A stretch of DNA of 64,000 nt. It comes from Bacillus manliponensis (GTDB lineage Bacteria > Bacillota > Bacilli > Bacillales > Bacillaceae_G). Below the pieces are notes generated by a model, which had not been told where the DNA came from, ran no database searches, and was given only the letters and a program-made list of their open reading frames with translations. Every line of letters starts with the position of its first letter. Position 1 is the stretch's first letter. The translations under genes and the position numbers were made by a program. The stretch is from contig NZ_JOTN01000005.1 in NCBI RefSeq assembly GCF_000712595.1, positions 124,001 to 188,000 of the forward strand, written 5' to 3'. Below are positions 25,482-34,161 of this stretch, one piece after another.

Positions 25482-27134
25482 TTATTCAATTGTTTTAGGT
25501 AACTTGGCATCCACAATAGCTTTTTGATTTAATAAACGATTTAATTCATTGGCACTTGAAGATAAATTTTCTTGATCAATTAAAGAGTAATTTAATTCTT
25601 CTAGATTGTAATTCATGTTTTTAGAAAGAAATGTTAACATGCTAACTTGCTCGTTAATTTTTCTTTTTAATAGTTTTGAATAGTCATTGAGCCAGGTCAG
25701 TCCTTCGTCGATTTTATCTGTCTCAGGTGAAAACAAATAATGACTACAGTGGCGACAATCCCCAGTACAATTGAAAGGATATTCGATATCAGTGCAATAT
25801 CCAAAATCAACTGGTAAAAAGTTCTTTGTATCATATGTATCTTTATATAGTTTATATTTATTAATAGTGTCTCTAGTATATTGAGAGAACGCTGAGTCTG
25901 GTAAGGAAGTATTTACGTGCATTAATCTCCTATGTTTCTCAGTTAAATTATATACCCATGATTCGGTGAAATATGTAAGATGACTCCAGTAGCCTTTTTG
26001 TGTCTCTAAACGTTTATGTCCACCAATAATAGCAATGGTTAGCATATTAAAGCCTTGTAACATCATGTTGCAAAATGCTAAGTGTCGAGTATCTCCAGGA
26101 GAAATTTGTTCTATTTGATCATAATTGTACTTCTTTTTTAATATCTCGCGGTAGAACTGATCAATAAGAGAATCAAATTGTCTTAAAGGAAGAAACTCGG
26201 TATGCCTTGTACGTTCACTCCCAAAGTGTTCTTTATACATTTCATAGTATTTATAGGTAAATAAATACTGACTATTATCCTCTTTAGGTAAGAAGGATTT
26301 AAAGATTTGAACTAAATCATATATATCTTTATTAATTTGAAGTGTGTCTGTAATATCAATGTCTTTTAGTAAATTGCCTTTTTCTTTATTTCTGGGAAGG
26401 GTAATTTCATATTTATTTGTATTGTTTTTTGATTGATTTACACAATTCTTTTTAAGTTTTAGGAATTCTGTAGGGCGCATGGGTATAACAGTAGTTATTT
26501 TCCACCAAAGCACAACCGGAAAATATTTTTGTAGTTCAAACTCAGTTCCCTCAGTCAAAAATTGCTCGATCTTTTCATCAAAATATAGTATATGGCGATA
26601 ATTGGGTAAATCCCTACTTTTTTGAATGTTATTAATGAAAGGAGAACAAAGATCAATAAATTTATCTGAATTAGTAATGTCGATAAAGGAAAAGAAATCA
26701 ATTGTATATTTAGCTAGTTCATACCTTTTTCGATAGTTTTGTTTACTTATGTATTCTTCCAAATCAATCAGATGATTTACATTAAATGCTTTTGACATAT
26801 GAATAGATTCTTTTATGGCGCGAATAACATTATGTATATGATTGATAGAAAAAAGTTGATTAATTAAATGAATGGTATAGCACTTTAAAGCGATGTTTAA
26901 ATTGCTATACAGTTCTATATCAAATAAAATTCCACGGCGGTTATAGTCTTTGTCTCTTATGAACCATTTTGTATCATGAAAGGATTCATTTTCAATTATA
27001 TTAGCGGTTTTCCATTTGTTGAAATTTTGTAGGAATGTTTCTATATTTTCTTTTGAGCTATGAAAACGTGTCGGCTTTATGGAGATTAAGTTAATATAGC
27101 TATCTTTATCTAAGAATTTAGTTTTATTTAGCAT
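25482..27134 (-). CDS. tnpB: Tyrosine recombinase, Tn554 TnpB-like
   Basis: A 550-aa recombinase. The catalytic pattern of tyrosine recombinases is visible: R in VIPMRPTEFLKLKK (about residue 220), DTRHLAFCNMML replacing the HxxR box (about 350), and GGHKRLETQKGYW with the His and the candidate nucleophilic Tyr (about 375). A C-terminal four-cysteine plus histidine cluster (YCTDIEYPFNCTGDCRHCSHY, in two parts around residues 430-450) is the zinc-binding feature seen in Tn554 TnpB-type proteins. The gene begins 13 bases after its upstream partner's stop with GTGAGG ahead of the ATG. It likely acts with the other two recombinases to move the island. Confidence 0.82.
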   Translation of the reverse strand: MLNKTKFLDKDSYINLISIKPTRFHSSKENIETFLQNFNKWKTANIIENESFHDTKWFIRDKDYNRRGILFDIELYSNLNIALKCYTIHLINQLFSINHIHNVIRAIKESIHMSKAFNVNHLIDLEEYISKQNYRKRYELAKYTIDFFSFIDITNSDKFIDLCSPFINNIQKSRDLPNYRHILYFDEKIEQFLTEGTEFELQKYFPVVLWWKITTVIPMRPTEFLKLKKNCVNQSKNNTNKYEITLPRNKEKGNLLKDIDITDTLQINKDIYDLVQIFKSFLPKEDNSQYLFTYKYYEMYKEHFGSERTRHTEFLPLRQFDSLIDQFYREILKKKYNYDQIEQISPGDTRHLAFCNMMLQGFNMLTIAIIGGHKRLETQKGYWSHLTYFTESWVYNLTEKHRRLMHVNTSLPDSAFSQYTRDTINKYKLYKDTYDTKNFLPVDFGYCTDIEYPFNCTGDCRHCSHYLFSPETDKIDEGLTWLNDYSKLLKRKINEQVSMLTFLSKNMNYNLEELNYSLIDQENLSSSANELNRLLNQKAIVDAKLPKTIE

Positions 27135-27146
27135 TTAATGAGTACC

Positions 27147-30100
27147 TCACTTAGTAGAAATGTGATAATTTGGATAATCGAAGAGAAAATATTTATTTGC
27201 CTCGGTAATGATATTTTCAAAAACTTCGAAGTTAATAAAGGTCTCTATATAGGATTTTCCAAATTCTGAAATAGCTTGATTAATTATATCTAAAATTAAA
27301 ATAAATCTTATTGTGTCACGGTATCGAATTGTATCAAAGTTAGTACTTTTTATAGAGGTATGAATATTTTTTAATTCTTCCACAATACTAATCAATAAAT
27401 AAATATTGAATATTGCATTAGGGCAGTTCAAACAAGAATCGAAGTTTGGAAAAGAGCACTGTGGATAGGTAATGCATTGTACATGTTTAGTTTTAGAAGG
27501 TTTTTCACCCTTTAAGATTTTAATAATGATCTCTATCACTTGATCTTTCGGAAGTTGCATTAATTTATCAACAATTGGTGCTCTTTCATTTTGATATTTA
27601 AGGAGTAGAAATGATATATCTTCTAATTGAGAAGGAGAATAATCATGTTTTAAAACTTGTATAATAGATGTACGATTTTCTAATAAATCAATTTCTGTAG
27701 CCTTATCCATCGCTAAATCAATGATGAAATTATAAAGCCATCCAAAAGTTCCACGGTTAAATAAGTTAAGTGAGACTACGTCTAAAGTGCCATCACGATT
27801 TGTAGACTGAACATAAGCAGTAATTGAATTTATATTTCTATGATTTCTTAAGTTTTTGGTTAATTCGTGAGATATTTCTGAATGTTTTCCGTAGTTAGTT
27901 ACAGTATAGAAAAAGTGAGTGAGTAAAGAGCGATTCATAATTAAACTATTAAATTTAGGTAATTTTTTATTTTTATTAAAAAAGGTATGAAAACGTGAGT
28001 GTGAATTACTATATTTGCGTAGCGAGCCAAGTAAACGATCTTGTTTTTTATAGTTCCTACGATGTAATTCACAAATTAGCAATGATGTTGCAGCTGGCAT
28101 AATCATGTCTTCATTACATAGAAATTGACCTAAAGAACCCGTTTTAGAAATGTGGATTTTCTTACATACTACATAATAATAATTTACAATACTTTGAGCT
28201 TGATCAATTGAAAGGCCATTATCTTTAAGTTGTTCTAAATTGTAAATGTTTAAGCCTTCTATTTCTTCTAAAGGTAAGTTTGGAAGTTCGGTAACTATTG
28301 TGGATTTTCTCCATCCGTTAATCATATGCATAATAACAAAAAGCCAAGTTTGAGCATATTGCTTATTCCGTTTTGCCATTGCAATATGTAGGTCAATGTT
28401 ATTCGCGTATGTATAAAAAGCAAGGAATGTTTGTTTATCGTATATTTCTTTATCTCTTTTTAGTTTTTCATTATATTCAATTTTATAGGTGTTTTTAAAT
28501 GTACATTGTACTTTGCTACAACAATAATTCAAAAATTGTATAAAATTTTGTTTATGAGTACGTGGGATGCTCTCGATGTTTAGAACTTCTTCAATCTCTT
28601 CGTCAGTTAATAAAATGATTTCTGTTCTTAGATTAAGAATAATGCTATTTAGAGTGTTAAATAAAGAGCGTACTTTATCTGTAAAAGACTCTTCTTGGCC
28701 TCTAGTTTGGGAAATTTTTAATAATACAAACTCATTATATAAATTTACAGTGTTCTTTAGATTTTCCTTGTAATGTAATGTGTTAATTTTTCTGTTATAT
28801 AATTCAATAGCAATCGTAGAAAAATTCTTTTTCTTCTTTGCTTTAACAGAATCTATACTACCTTTAGGGATTAAAAATTTAGTATTTGAATTTAATTCGT
28901 ATGAGTTAGTTTCGGAAAAAGAAGAGACATCCAACTTCTCGTTTTGAATTAGTTTGAGAAGTGTTTTTCTTGGCATTTCTAGTTCTTTGGAAGCTTGTTC
29001 TAAAGTTAAAAGATCTTCATCAGCTTTCGTTAAGCTTAAAAAAGCGAGTAGGTCTTTTTCTAATATAAATGTTTCTCCTTTAAAGTTTTTTTTAATGAAT
29101 TTTAAAGTTCCGTTTTTAATCATTTGTAAAACTTCTTTTTCTGTACAAGAGAGCTTATGAGCACAATCTTTAATTGAAATGTAATCTTTGAATGTTGTTT
29201 CTCTGTTTATATAATCTGCTAGTTCTTTTTCCGGTATCAAATATCGTTTTTGAAATTTATTAAAATATGCATTAGGAAATTCATCATTATGAATAAGCGA
29301 CAAAATACTACTATCATCTTTATTAAGTTTCTTACAAACGTCTTGAACGGTCATAAATCCTTCAGGTACATTGAGCATTGATTCGTAATCGACAATATCT
29401 GTTAAAGGTATATAAGCCCGTCTTTTTAAAACAATTCTATTTTGAAAGAAGGTACCATCACGGATGTATTTTTTTACAATATCAGGATGTTTTGAAATTC
29501 GTGCTGCGGTTTCTTCAACAGACATATAGTTTTCTGGAATGGTGTTCCTAGCTTTTAGGTGTTCAATATCCTCTTTAGGAATAAGCCATATATTGTTAGA
29601 ATTCTGAAAAGCATTTGGGGATGTATCTGATTTAATATAGTTTAGAATAGTCCCTGGGTGAAAATTTAGTTCTTTGCTTGCTTGTTCAGTTGTAAAATAA
29701 GAGTTATTATCAATGGAAAGATAAGTATAATTTTCAATGTCTTTCTTTGGAATGAACCATCTATTTTTTAAATCCTGGAAAGCATTTGGAAACTTGTTTA
29801 AATCGATATAATGTTGGATGATCTCTGATTGAAAGTTTAATTCTTTACTTGCTTGTTCAAGGGTAAGATATGAATCATTGTCATAAAAATAGGTGTGACT
29901 TTCGATATCTTCCTTAGGGATATAATATCTTTTATCGGAAGGGAGTTTAAAAGCATTTGGGAAAATATCTCTTTTGATAAGGTCACGAACATCTGAGATA
30001 GTGATATTAAGTATTTTACTTATGCCTTCTACGGTATAGGAAGATTCTTTCTTCTGAAGTAAGTTTATAAATGAAATTATATCTTTTTTTGAAATATAAT

Positions 30101-30380
30101 ATATCTTACCTAGTTTGATTGAATTCGGAAATGTACCAAGTTTGAGCAATCTGCGTGTTTTTTCCGAGGACATATTTAATTTTTGGCTAGCTACAGATAA
30201 AGGATAGTGTGTTCTTGAAATATCATTTTCTTTAAATTTAATAATATCTTCCTCTGCAATTCGCATCTCTTTTTTTGAAATCCATTCTGCATGTAATTCT
30301 CCGTTTCTAATAAGTTTATATACAATTCCATGAGATAGGGATAATTGTTCAGCTGCCTCTTTTACTGTGAAATACTTCAT
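27147..30380 (-). CDS. Giant recombinase with nine tandem excisionase-like HTH repeats
   Basis: A 1077-aa protein, middle gene of the recombinase operon. Residues 1 to about 515 consist of nine repeats of about 57 residues, each resembling a MerR/excisionase winged HTH: for example SYLTLEQASKELNF, then a helix, then PNAFQ, then RWFIPKKDIENY. The last 560 residues look like a diverged tyrosine recombinase: GWRKSTI (about 715), MNRSLLTHFFYTV in place of HxxR (about 835), and RNHRNINSITAYVQS with a candidate Tyr (about 870), ending in a Cys cluster CITYPQCSFPNFDSCLNCPN. AAGGAG precedes the ATG. Single HTH fusions are common; nine in a row is unusual. I infer reading of a long end or target site. 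Confidence 0.75.
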   Translation of the reverse strand: MKYFTVKEAAEQLSLSHGIVYKLIRNGELHAEWISKKEMRIAEEDIIKFKENDISRTHYPLSVASQKLNMSSEKTRRLLKLGTFPNSIKLGKIYYISKKDIISFINLLQKKESSYTVEGISKILNITISDVRDLIKRDIFPNAFKLPSDKRYYIPKEDIESHTYFYDNDSYLTLEQASKELNFQSEIIQHYIDLNKFPNAFQDLKNRWFIPKKDIENYTYLSIDNNSYFTTEQASKELNFHPGTILNYIKSDTSPNAFQNSNNIWLIPKEDIEHLKARNTIPENYMSVEETAARISKHPDIVKKYIRDGTFFQNRIVLKRRAYIPLTDIVDYESMLNVPEGFMTVQDVCKKLNKDDSSILSLIHNDEFPNAYFNKFQKRYLIPEKELADYINRETTFKDYISIKDCAHKLSCTEKEVLQMIKNGTLKFIKKNFKGETFILEKDLLAFLSLTKADEDLLTLEQASKELEMPRKTLLKLIQNEKLDVSSFSETNSYELNSNTKFLIPKGSIDSVKAKKKKNFSTIAIELYNRKINTLHYKENLKNTVNLYNEFVLLKISQTRGQEESFTDKVRSLFNTLNSIILNLRTEIILLTDEEIEEVLNIESIPRTHKQNFIQFLNYCCSKVQCTFKNTYKIEYNEKLKRDKEIYDKQTFLAFYTYANNIDLHIAMAKRNKQYAQTWLFVIMHMINGWRKSTIVTELPNLPLEEIEGLNIYNLEQLKDNGLSIDQAQSIVNYYYVVCKKIHISKTGSLGQFLCNEDMIMPAATSLLICELHRRNYKKQDRLLGSLRKYSNSHSRFHTFFNKNKKLPKFNSLIMNRSLLTHFFYTVTNYGKHSEISHELTKNLRNHRNINSITAYVQSTNRDGTLDVVSLNLFNRGTFGWLYNFIIDLAMDKATEIDLLENRTSIIQVLKHDYSPSQLEDISFLLLKYQNERAPIVDKLMQLPKDQVIEIIIKILKGEKPSKTKHVQCITYPQCSFPNFDSCLNCPNAIFNIYLLISIVEELKNIHTSIKSTNFDTIRYRDTIRFILILDIINQAISEFGKSYIETFINFEVFENIITEANKYFLFDYPNYHISTK

Positions 30381-30409
30381 GCTAAATCTCCTTAAATATT
30401 TATTCTAAT

Positions 30410-31666
30410 TTATAGTTTTATTTCGGTATCAATATAAAGTTGATTAAGGTAATGCTCTAAATTGGTTTTCATTCGTTTTGTATTTGCCATATAGTCAAGT
30501 GAACTTGATATATTATCATCTCCGCGTAAAAGTGCGACATCTTGAGGGTTTTTTGCAACTTCTGCAAGCATGTTGGTAAAAATCCCTCTACCTATATGTG
30601 TAGACCAGTTGATATTGCTTAGGGAAATGGATGCTATTTTGTCATTTGGCTCTTGGGATTGTTTTAAATAATTTATAAAGGCTTTCTTTGCGTTAGTAAA
30701 ATAGTAACGATAACTAGCACCAGTCATTGGCATGCCTTTTTTATTAAGGAAGATAGCATTAGTATTGGAGTTTTTTACATATTGTTGGTAGTGTAGTTTA
30801 TATAATTGTCTTAACCAATCCCTAAACCCGAGAATTAATTGATTTCTTGGCTTTTTGACATAACTCGATCCTGATCCATCTTTAATATCAACTCGATTAA
30901 TACTATTTTTAACATTTAAAAGCAAACCATCTTGACCGTAAGGACCTATGAGTTTAATATCGGATGTTCTAATATTTACTACTTCTCCAGCGCGTAAACC
31001 ACCAAATATTTGCATGTAGACCCCTAATGCAATAGGATTTGCTACCTCAAATACAATTTCTAAAAATCTTAAAATATAAATATGTGGTATATCGTGTTCG
31101 ATGTTGTTTTTTTCTGATGAAGGGACAATGATGCCTTCGAATTGAGTGTTAATGTAGTCTACAATAGAATTTTTAGAACTAATTAAATGTTCATTACTTG
31201 TTGATAAAGTATTGTTCAAATTATTTTTTGAAAGGTAGATAAAAAACTCTTTTATAGTACGCCGATAACTTAGAACAGTTGCTCTAGATTTTCCTTCTAA
31301 AGTCAAATTGTTTAAGAAACAAATCGCATGCTCGAAATTTAAATGTTCTAGAGAATATAGTTTGTAACTCTTTTGTTTTCTTAGAAGAAAGTTTAAGAAT
31401 ACTGCTAAATTTTGTGCATGTATTTTCATCGTATTGTAGCATCTATGTTTCCATTTGGAAAATAAGAAATCTGTTAGAGGGTGAATAATAACCTGTTTAG
31501 TCATAGGTATTTTTATAGCTAATGTGGCATGTTTCTTTTGTATAGGTTCCCTTTGTACATTCCTCCCAATACTAATCCATACAGGATACATAATAAACTT
31601 TATTTTCTCTGTTATATCTTCATTAAAAGGAAGAATATTATCTTCTTTAGCTATTGACTTTTTTAT
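30410..31666 (-). CDS. tnpA: Tyrosine recombinase, Tn554 TnpA-like, with apparent AUA start
   Basis: First gene of the recombination module, nearest the island end. The core-binding domain includes GKSRATVLSYRRTIKEFFIY. The catalytic residues are R in FGGLRAGEVVNIR, HIGRG as HxxR, and GDDNISSSLDYM with the nucleophilic Tyr. The first ATG is at 31591 (393 aa) but has no ribosome binding site. The frame stays open and protein-like for 25 more codons up to ATA 31664-31666 (IKKSIAKEDNILPFNEDI), which lies exactly 8 bases after a perfect AGGAGG. Either AUA is used as a rare start, or an ATG mutated to ATA and expression is reduced. I report the longer form (418 aa). Confidence 0.8.
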   Translation of the reverse strand: MKKSIAKEDNILPFNEDITEKIKFIMYPVWISIGRNVQREPIQKKHATLAIKIPMTKQVIIHPLTDFLFSKWKHRCYNTMKIHAQNLAVFLNFLLRKQKSYKLYSLEHLNFEHAICFLNNLTLEGKSRATVLSYRRTIKEFFIYLSKNNLNNTLSTSNEHLISSKNSIVDYINTQFEGIIVPSSEKNNIEHDIPHIYILRFLEIVFEVANPIALGVYMQIFGGLRAGEVVNIRTSDIKLIGPYGQDGLLLNVKNSINRVDIKDGSGSSYVKKPRNQLILGFRDWLRQLYKLHYQQYVKNSNTNAIFLNKKGMPMTGASYRYYFTNAKKAFINYLKQSQEPNDKIASISLSNINWSTHIGRGIFTNMLAEVAKNPQDVALLRGDDNISSSLDYMANTKRMKTNLEHYLNQLYIDTEIKL

Positions 31667-31742
31667 GAAGAACGCCTCCTATAAATGATGAATTAATTGT
31701 TCATATAGATTATAAAAAATTATCTCTATATTGAAAATAGCG

Positions 31743-31766
31743 AATTATTTATGTGCATAAATAATT
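31743..31766. repeat. Palindrome near the island's right end
   Basis: AATTATTTATG and CATAAATAATT flank two bases (TG), giving a nearly perfect 24-bp palindrome about 75 bases from the topB junction and upstream of tnpA. It could be a recombinase-binding site at the element end or an operator for the recombinase operon. The stretch 31,667-31,842 holds no gene. Confidence 0.5.
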
Positions 31767-31842
31767 TTTAAAATTCTGCTATATATATAATTCTGTTAGT
31801 GATTAATGTACAATATATTTAAGCTCATAATTTTTTTTATAT

Positions 31843-32442
31843 GGTACTGAGGCGACGCGTGCAGGTATTATAACGATGCTAAAGGATCGTAAGTACATTG
31901 ACGTGAAGAAAAACCAAGTGTATGCGACAGATAAAGGGAAAGTGCTCATTACTGCAATCGGGGATAAAATATTAGCTTCTCCAGAAATGACGGCAAAGTG
32001 GGAGCAGCGCCTTGCAGAAATTGGGGAAGGAAAAGCTTCTCCAGCAACATTTATGGAACAGACGAAAAAGTTATCTGCAAAAATTATTGAAGATGCGATT
32101 GAAATGTCGGAGAAATGGGATTTCACAGGGCTAAATGTACAATCAATTGAGCGAAAAGGCTCCAAATTTACAACTGGTAAAAAGGTTGGGAAATGTAAAA
32201 AGTGTGATGGTGATGTCATCGACAAATCAACGTTTTACGGTTGTTCTAACTACAACACAACAAAATGTGATTTCACCATGTCAAAAAAGATACTTGGAAA
32301 AACAATTTCACAAAAGAATGTAGCGAAGTTATTAAAAGGTGAGCAGACCGATGTAATTAAAGGTTTTACGAAAAATGATAAAACATTTGATGCGAAGTTA
32401 GAGTGGAAAGATAATAAAATGAACTTTGTGTTTGAAAAATAA
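31843..32442 (+). pseudogene. topB: 3' remnant of host topB (DNA topoisomerase III)
   Basis: The frame opens at GGT ACT GAG (GTEATRAGIITMLK) and runs 199 codons to TAA 32442. It contains the C-terminal domain of a B. cereus-group topoisomerase III, including the zinc-ribbon-like GKCKKCDGDVIDKSTFYGCS. The TOPRIM and active-site Tyr regions are absent, so it cannot be active. The upstream bases (TTTTTTTTATAT) are not topB, so this is the right junction of the inserted island. The motif interrupted is the same GTxATRA motif that is intact in the island's own topoisomerase. An internal ATG at 31876 could give a 188-aa fragment, but no ribosome binding site supports it. Confidence 0.9.
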
Positions 32443-32444
32443 AT

Positions 32445-32576
32445 ATGTCACAAGCTTTTACAGACGCTTATGCTTATGCTCATGCACGTCAAGAAACAAA
32501 CAATATGATCGGGATTTTAAATATATTATTATCAAAAAATGCAGAAGAAAGGCTAGAAAAACTTCCAAACCCATAA
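32445..32576 (+). CDS. Small hypothetical protein
   Basis: A 43-aa frame starts two bases after the topB stop (MSQAFTDAYAYAHARQETNN, then MIGILNILLSKNAEERLEKL). It has no strong ribosome binding site of its own, so it may have been translated by coupling with topB and would now be cut off from its promoter. Function is unknown; it is the weakest of the protein calls on the chromosomal side. Confidence 0.4.
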   Translation: MSQAFTDAYAYAHARQETNNMIGILNILLSKNAEERLEKLPNP

Positions 32577-32691
32577 TATAAAGTTGCATGAATTGTATAG
32601 TGATGAAATCGTATAATGTTATATAATTAGCCATCTTGTTTCTCTTTTCAGAGGATGGCTACTTTATATAAAAACAAATAGGAGAAATGAC

Positions 32692-33123
32692 ATGGAGAAG
32701 AAAATGGATCATATCGGCATTGCTGTTCGTGATTTGGAGAGTAGTGTTCGGTTTTATGAAATGGTTTTAGCCGGGAAATTAATAGATCGTTACAGAAGTG
32801 ATGCAAAAGGTGTAGAAAGTGAAATTGCGATTTTAGAAGTGAATGGCGATCGGATTGAATTACTTGCACCTACAAATAATACGACGTCACCAATTGCGAG
32901 GTTTATTAAACAAAAGGGTAAAGGTGTTCATCATATTGCTTACCGAGTAGATAATTTAGATGAAGCAATCGAAGAACTGAAACAGCAAGGTATTCGAATA
33001 TTAGAGGACACACTTCGTATAAATAAGCACGGTAGAAGATTAGTTTACTTGAACCCTGCTGATACAGAAGGGACGATTATTGAGTACTGTGATTATCCAG
33101 AGTACAGTGAGCTAGAGAAGTAA
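32692..33123 (+). CDS. VOC/glyoxalase-fold protein, methylmalonyl-CoA epimerase-like
   Basis: A 143-aa protein of the vicinal-oxygen-chelate superfamily. It has two beta-alpha-beta-beta-beta modules: KKMDHIGIAVRDLESSVRFY with a metal-binding His, VNGDRIELLAP with a Glu, then GVHHIAYRVDNLDEAIEEL and DTEGTIIEYCDYP with the second His and Glu. The arrangement is that of methylmalonyl-CoA epimerase-type proteins, but no mutase or carboxylase genes are nearby, so the substrate is open. Start ATG follows AGGAGAAATGAC. A strong terminator follows. Confidence 0.85.
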   Translation: MEKKMDHIGIAVRDLESSVRFYEMVLAGKLIDRYRSDAKGVESEIAILEVNGDRIELLAPTNNTTSPIARFIKQKGKGVHHIAYRVDNLDEAIEELKQQGIRILEDTLRINKHGRRLVYLNPADTEGTIIEYCDYPEYSELEK

Positions 33124-33124
33124 T

Positions 33125-33173
33125 AAAAAATAGCACTTATCACTTAATGAATAAGAGATAAGTGCTATTTTTT
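33125..33173 (+). terminator. Intrinsic terminator
   Basis: AAAAAATAGCACTTATC (33125-33141) is perfectly complementary to GATAAGTGCTATTTTTT (33157-33173), directly after the VOC gene. Confidence 0.9.
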
Positions 33174-33198
33174 ATTGTTTAATTTGTCATTAGTTTTA

Positions 33199-33350
33199 TA
33201 TCCCGCATTAACGAGCTGTAAGACTCCCGCCTCAAAATTCAAGAAAAAGCGAAGAAGTTTAGGTTGGAGATTAACAGCCCGTAAAAGCCCGATTGGTTCA
33301 ACTAACACTCAGTAGGGGATGAAGAACCCCCCACTGAGTGAAGTTTCACT
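33199..33350 (+). repeat. bcr-type interspersed repeat, copy 1
   Basis: About 150 bases starting TATCCCGCATTAACGAGCTG and ending in a hairpin (CACTCAGTAGGGG and CCCCCCACTGAGTG) plus AAGTTTCACTTTATT. Related copies occur at 46097, 54985 (reverse, partial) and 63178. The form fits the bcr repeats of the B. cereus group. Confidence 0.75.
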
Positions 33351-33893
33351 TTATTGATCTGTCTCAACCGAAAGAATCTTTCCGTCGGTTGCAGAAACAT
33401 TTACCTCAGTTTCTGTACGGCCATCTTTCACTTGAACGCTGTAATACGTATTTTGTAATTCTTGCTCTATCGACCATTCTACAGCGTTTCCTTTGTTATT
33501 CATTTCTGCTAAAGCAGCTTTCATTGCTTCTTGCGGCGAGATGATTTTTTCTAAATTTAATGCTTCGTTTCGTTTCTTTTGACCATTTGCATCTTCACGG
33601 TCTAACTTCTCTTCTTTTTCTTTTAAGTCTTTTGAAGTTGCATCTACACTTATTTCATATTCTTTTGAATTATCTACACCTTCAATATCATATCTATATT
33701 CGCCAAAATCTTTATCAAAGTTAATAGATGTAATTGTTGCATTCGGATGCTTTTCTTCGAATATTTCAACCGCTTCATTTAAGCTAATTTTGAATGTTTC
33801 TTTAGAAATATCTGCTGTTGCATCGTTGTCGCATGCAGCGAGCAGTCCTACACCAGCAAGGCATACGATTCCGGTTACGATTTTTTTGTTCAT
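33351..33893 (-). CDS. PepSY-domain lipoprotein
   Basis: A 180-aa exported lipoprotein. The signal peptide ends in a lipobox (VGLLAAC, Cys at residue 20), so it is anchored outside the membrane. Two PepSY-like modules follow: SLNEAVEIFEEKHPNATITS with DFGEYRYDIEGVD, and SPQEAMKAALAEMN with YYSVQVKDGRTETEVNVSATDGKIL. PepSY proteins are thought to inhibit or chaperone secreted proteases, or to sense the cell surface. It is transcribed alone, converging on a bcr repeat that may serve as its terminator region. AAGGAGAG precedes the ATG on the minus strand. Confidence 0.85.
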   Translation of the reverse strand: MNKKIVTGIVCLAGVGLLAACDNDATADISKETFKISLNEAVEIFEEKHPNATITSINFDKDFGEYRYDIEGVDNSKEYEISVDATSKDLKEKEEKLDREDANGQKKRNEALNLEKIISPQEAMKAALAEMNNKGNAVEWSIEQELQNTYYSVQVKDGRTETEVNVSATDGKILSVETDQ

Positions 33894-34161
33894 ATTTGCA
33901 CTCTCCTTATATGTAATTAATTATATGGATGATTTTTCTACTTGCTTCATGAGTATGTAAAAAGAGAAGTGTTTCCTACTATAACATTATATAAGTGATA
34001 ATAAAAGAGAAGAGTGTTAGTCTTAATTTTCGAAAATTTATTAAGTGAAACAAGTAGAGTGTATTTAGTATAATTATGGACAAGGTATAGCAACTTTGAT
34101 TCACCTTTTGCAAGTATGTGTCACGATTTTTTTATAGGTTTGAACAAAGGGGAGAGGTATA

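Larger units (their letters stand above)
1..31842. mobile_element. Right-hand part of a defence island inserted in topB
   Basis: Everything left of about 31,842 appears to be one inserted island (or nested elements). The right boundary is seen directly: host topB reading frame begins abruptly at the codons GGT ACT GAG (GTEATRA motif) and continues to its normal stop, while a Tn554-like recombinase cluster sits immediately left of it on the minus strand. The cargo is CBASS-like genes, a three-gene HNH/coiled-coil/AAA operon, a C-protein-like regulator, a XerC/D-like recombinase, topoisomerase III and a complete BREX. The left end and the 5' half of the split topB are not in the window, so total size is unknown. 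The XerC/D-like recombinase may mark an older nested element. Confidence 0.8.

Noticed and set aside
30410-31842. Terminal inverted repeats of a DDE-type insertion sequence at the junction
   Set aside because: No inverted termini or target duplication visible, and the neighbouring enzymes are tyrosine recombinases, which do not need them.
31803-32225. A 140-codon minus-strand frame across the topB junction
   Set aside because: It is antisense to the conserved topB remnant and crosses the insertion point; no family likeness.
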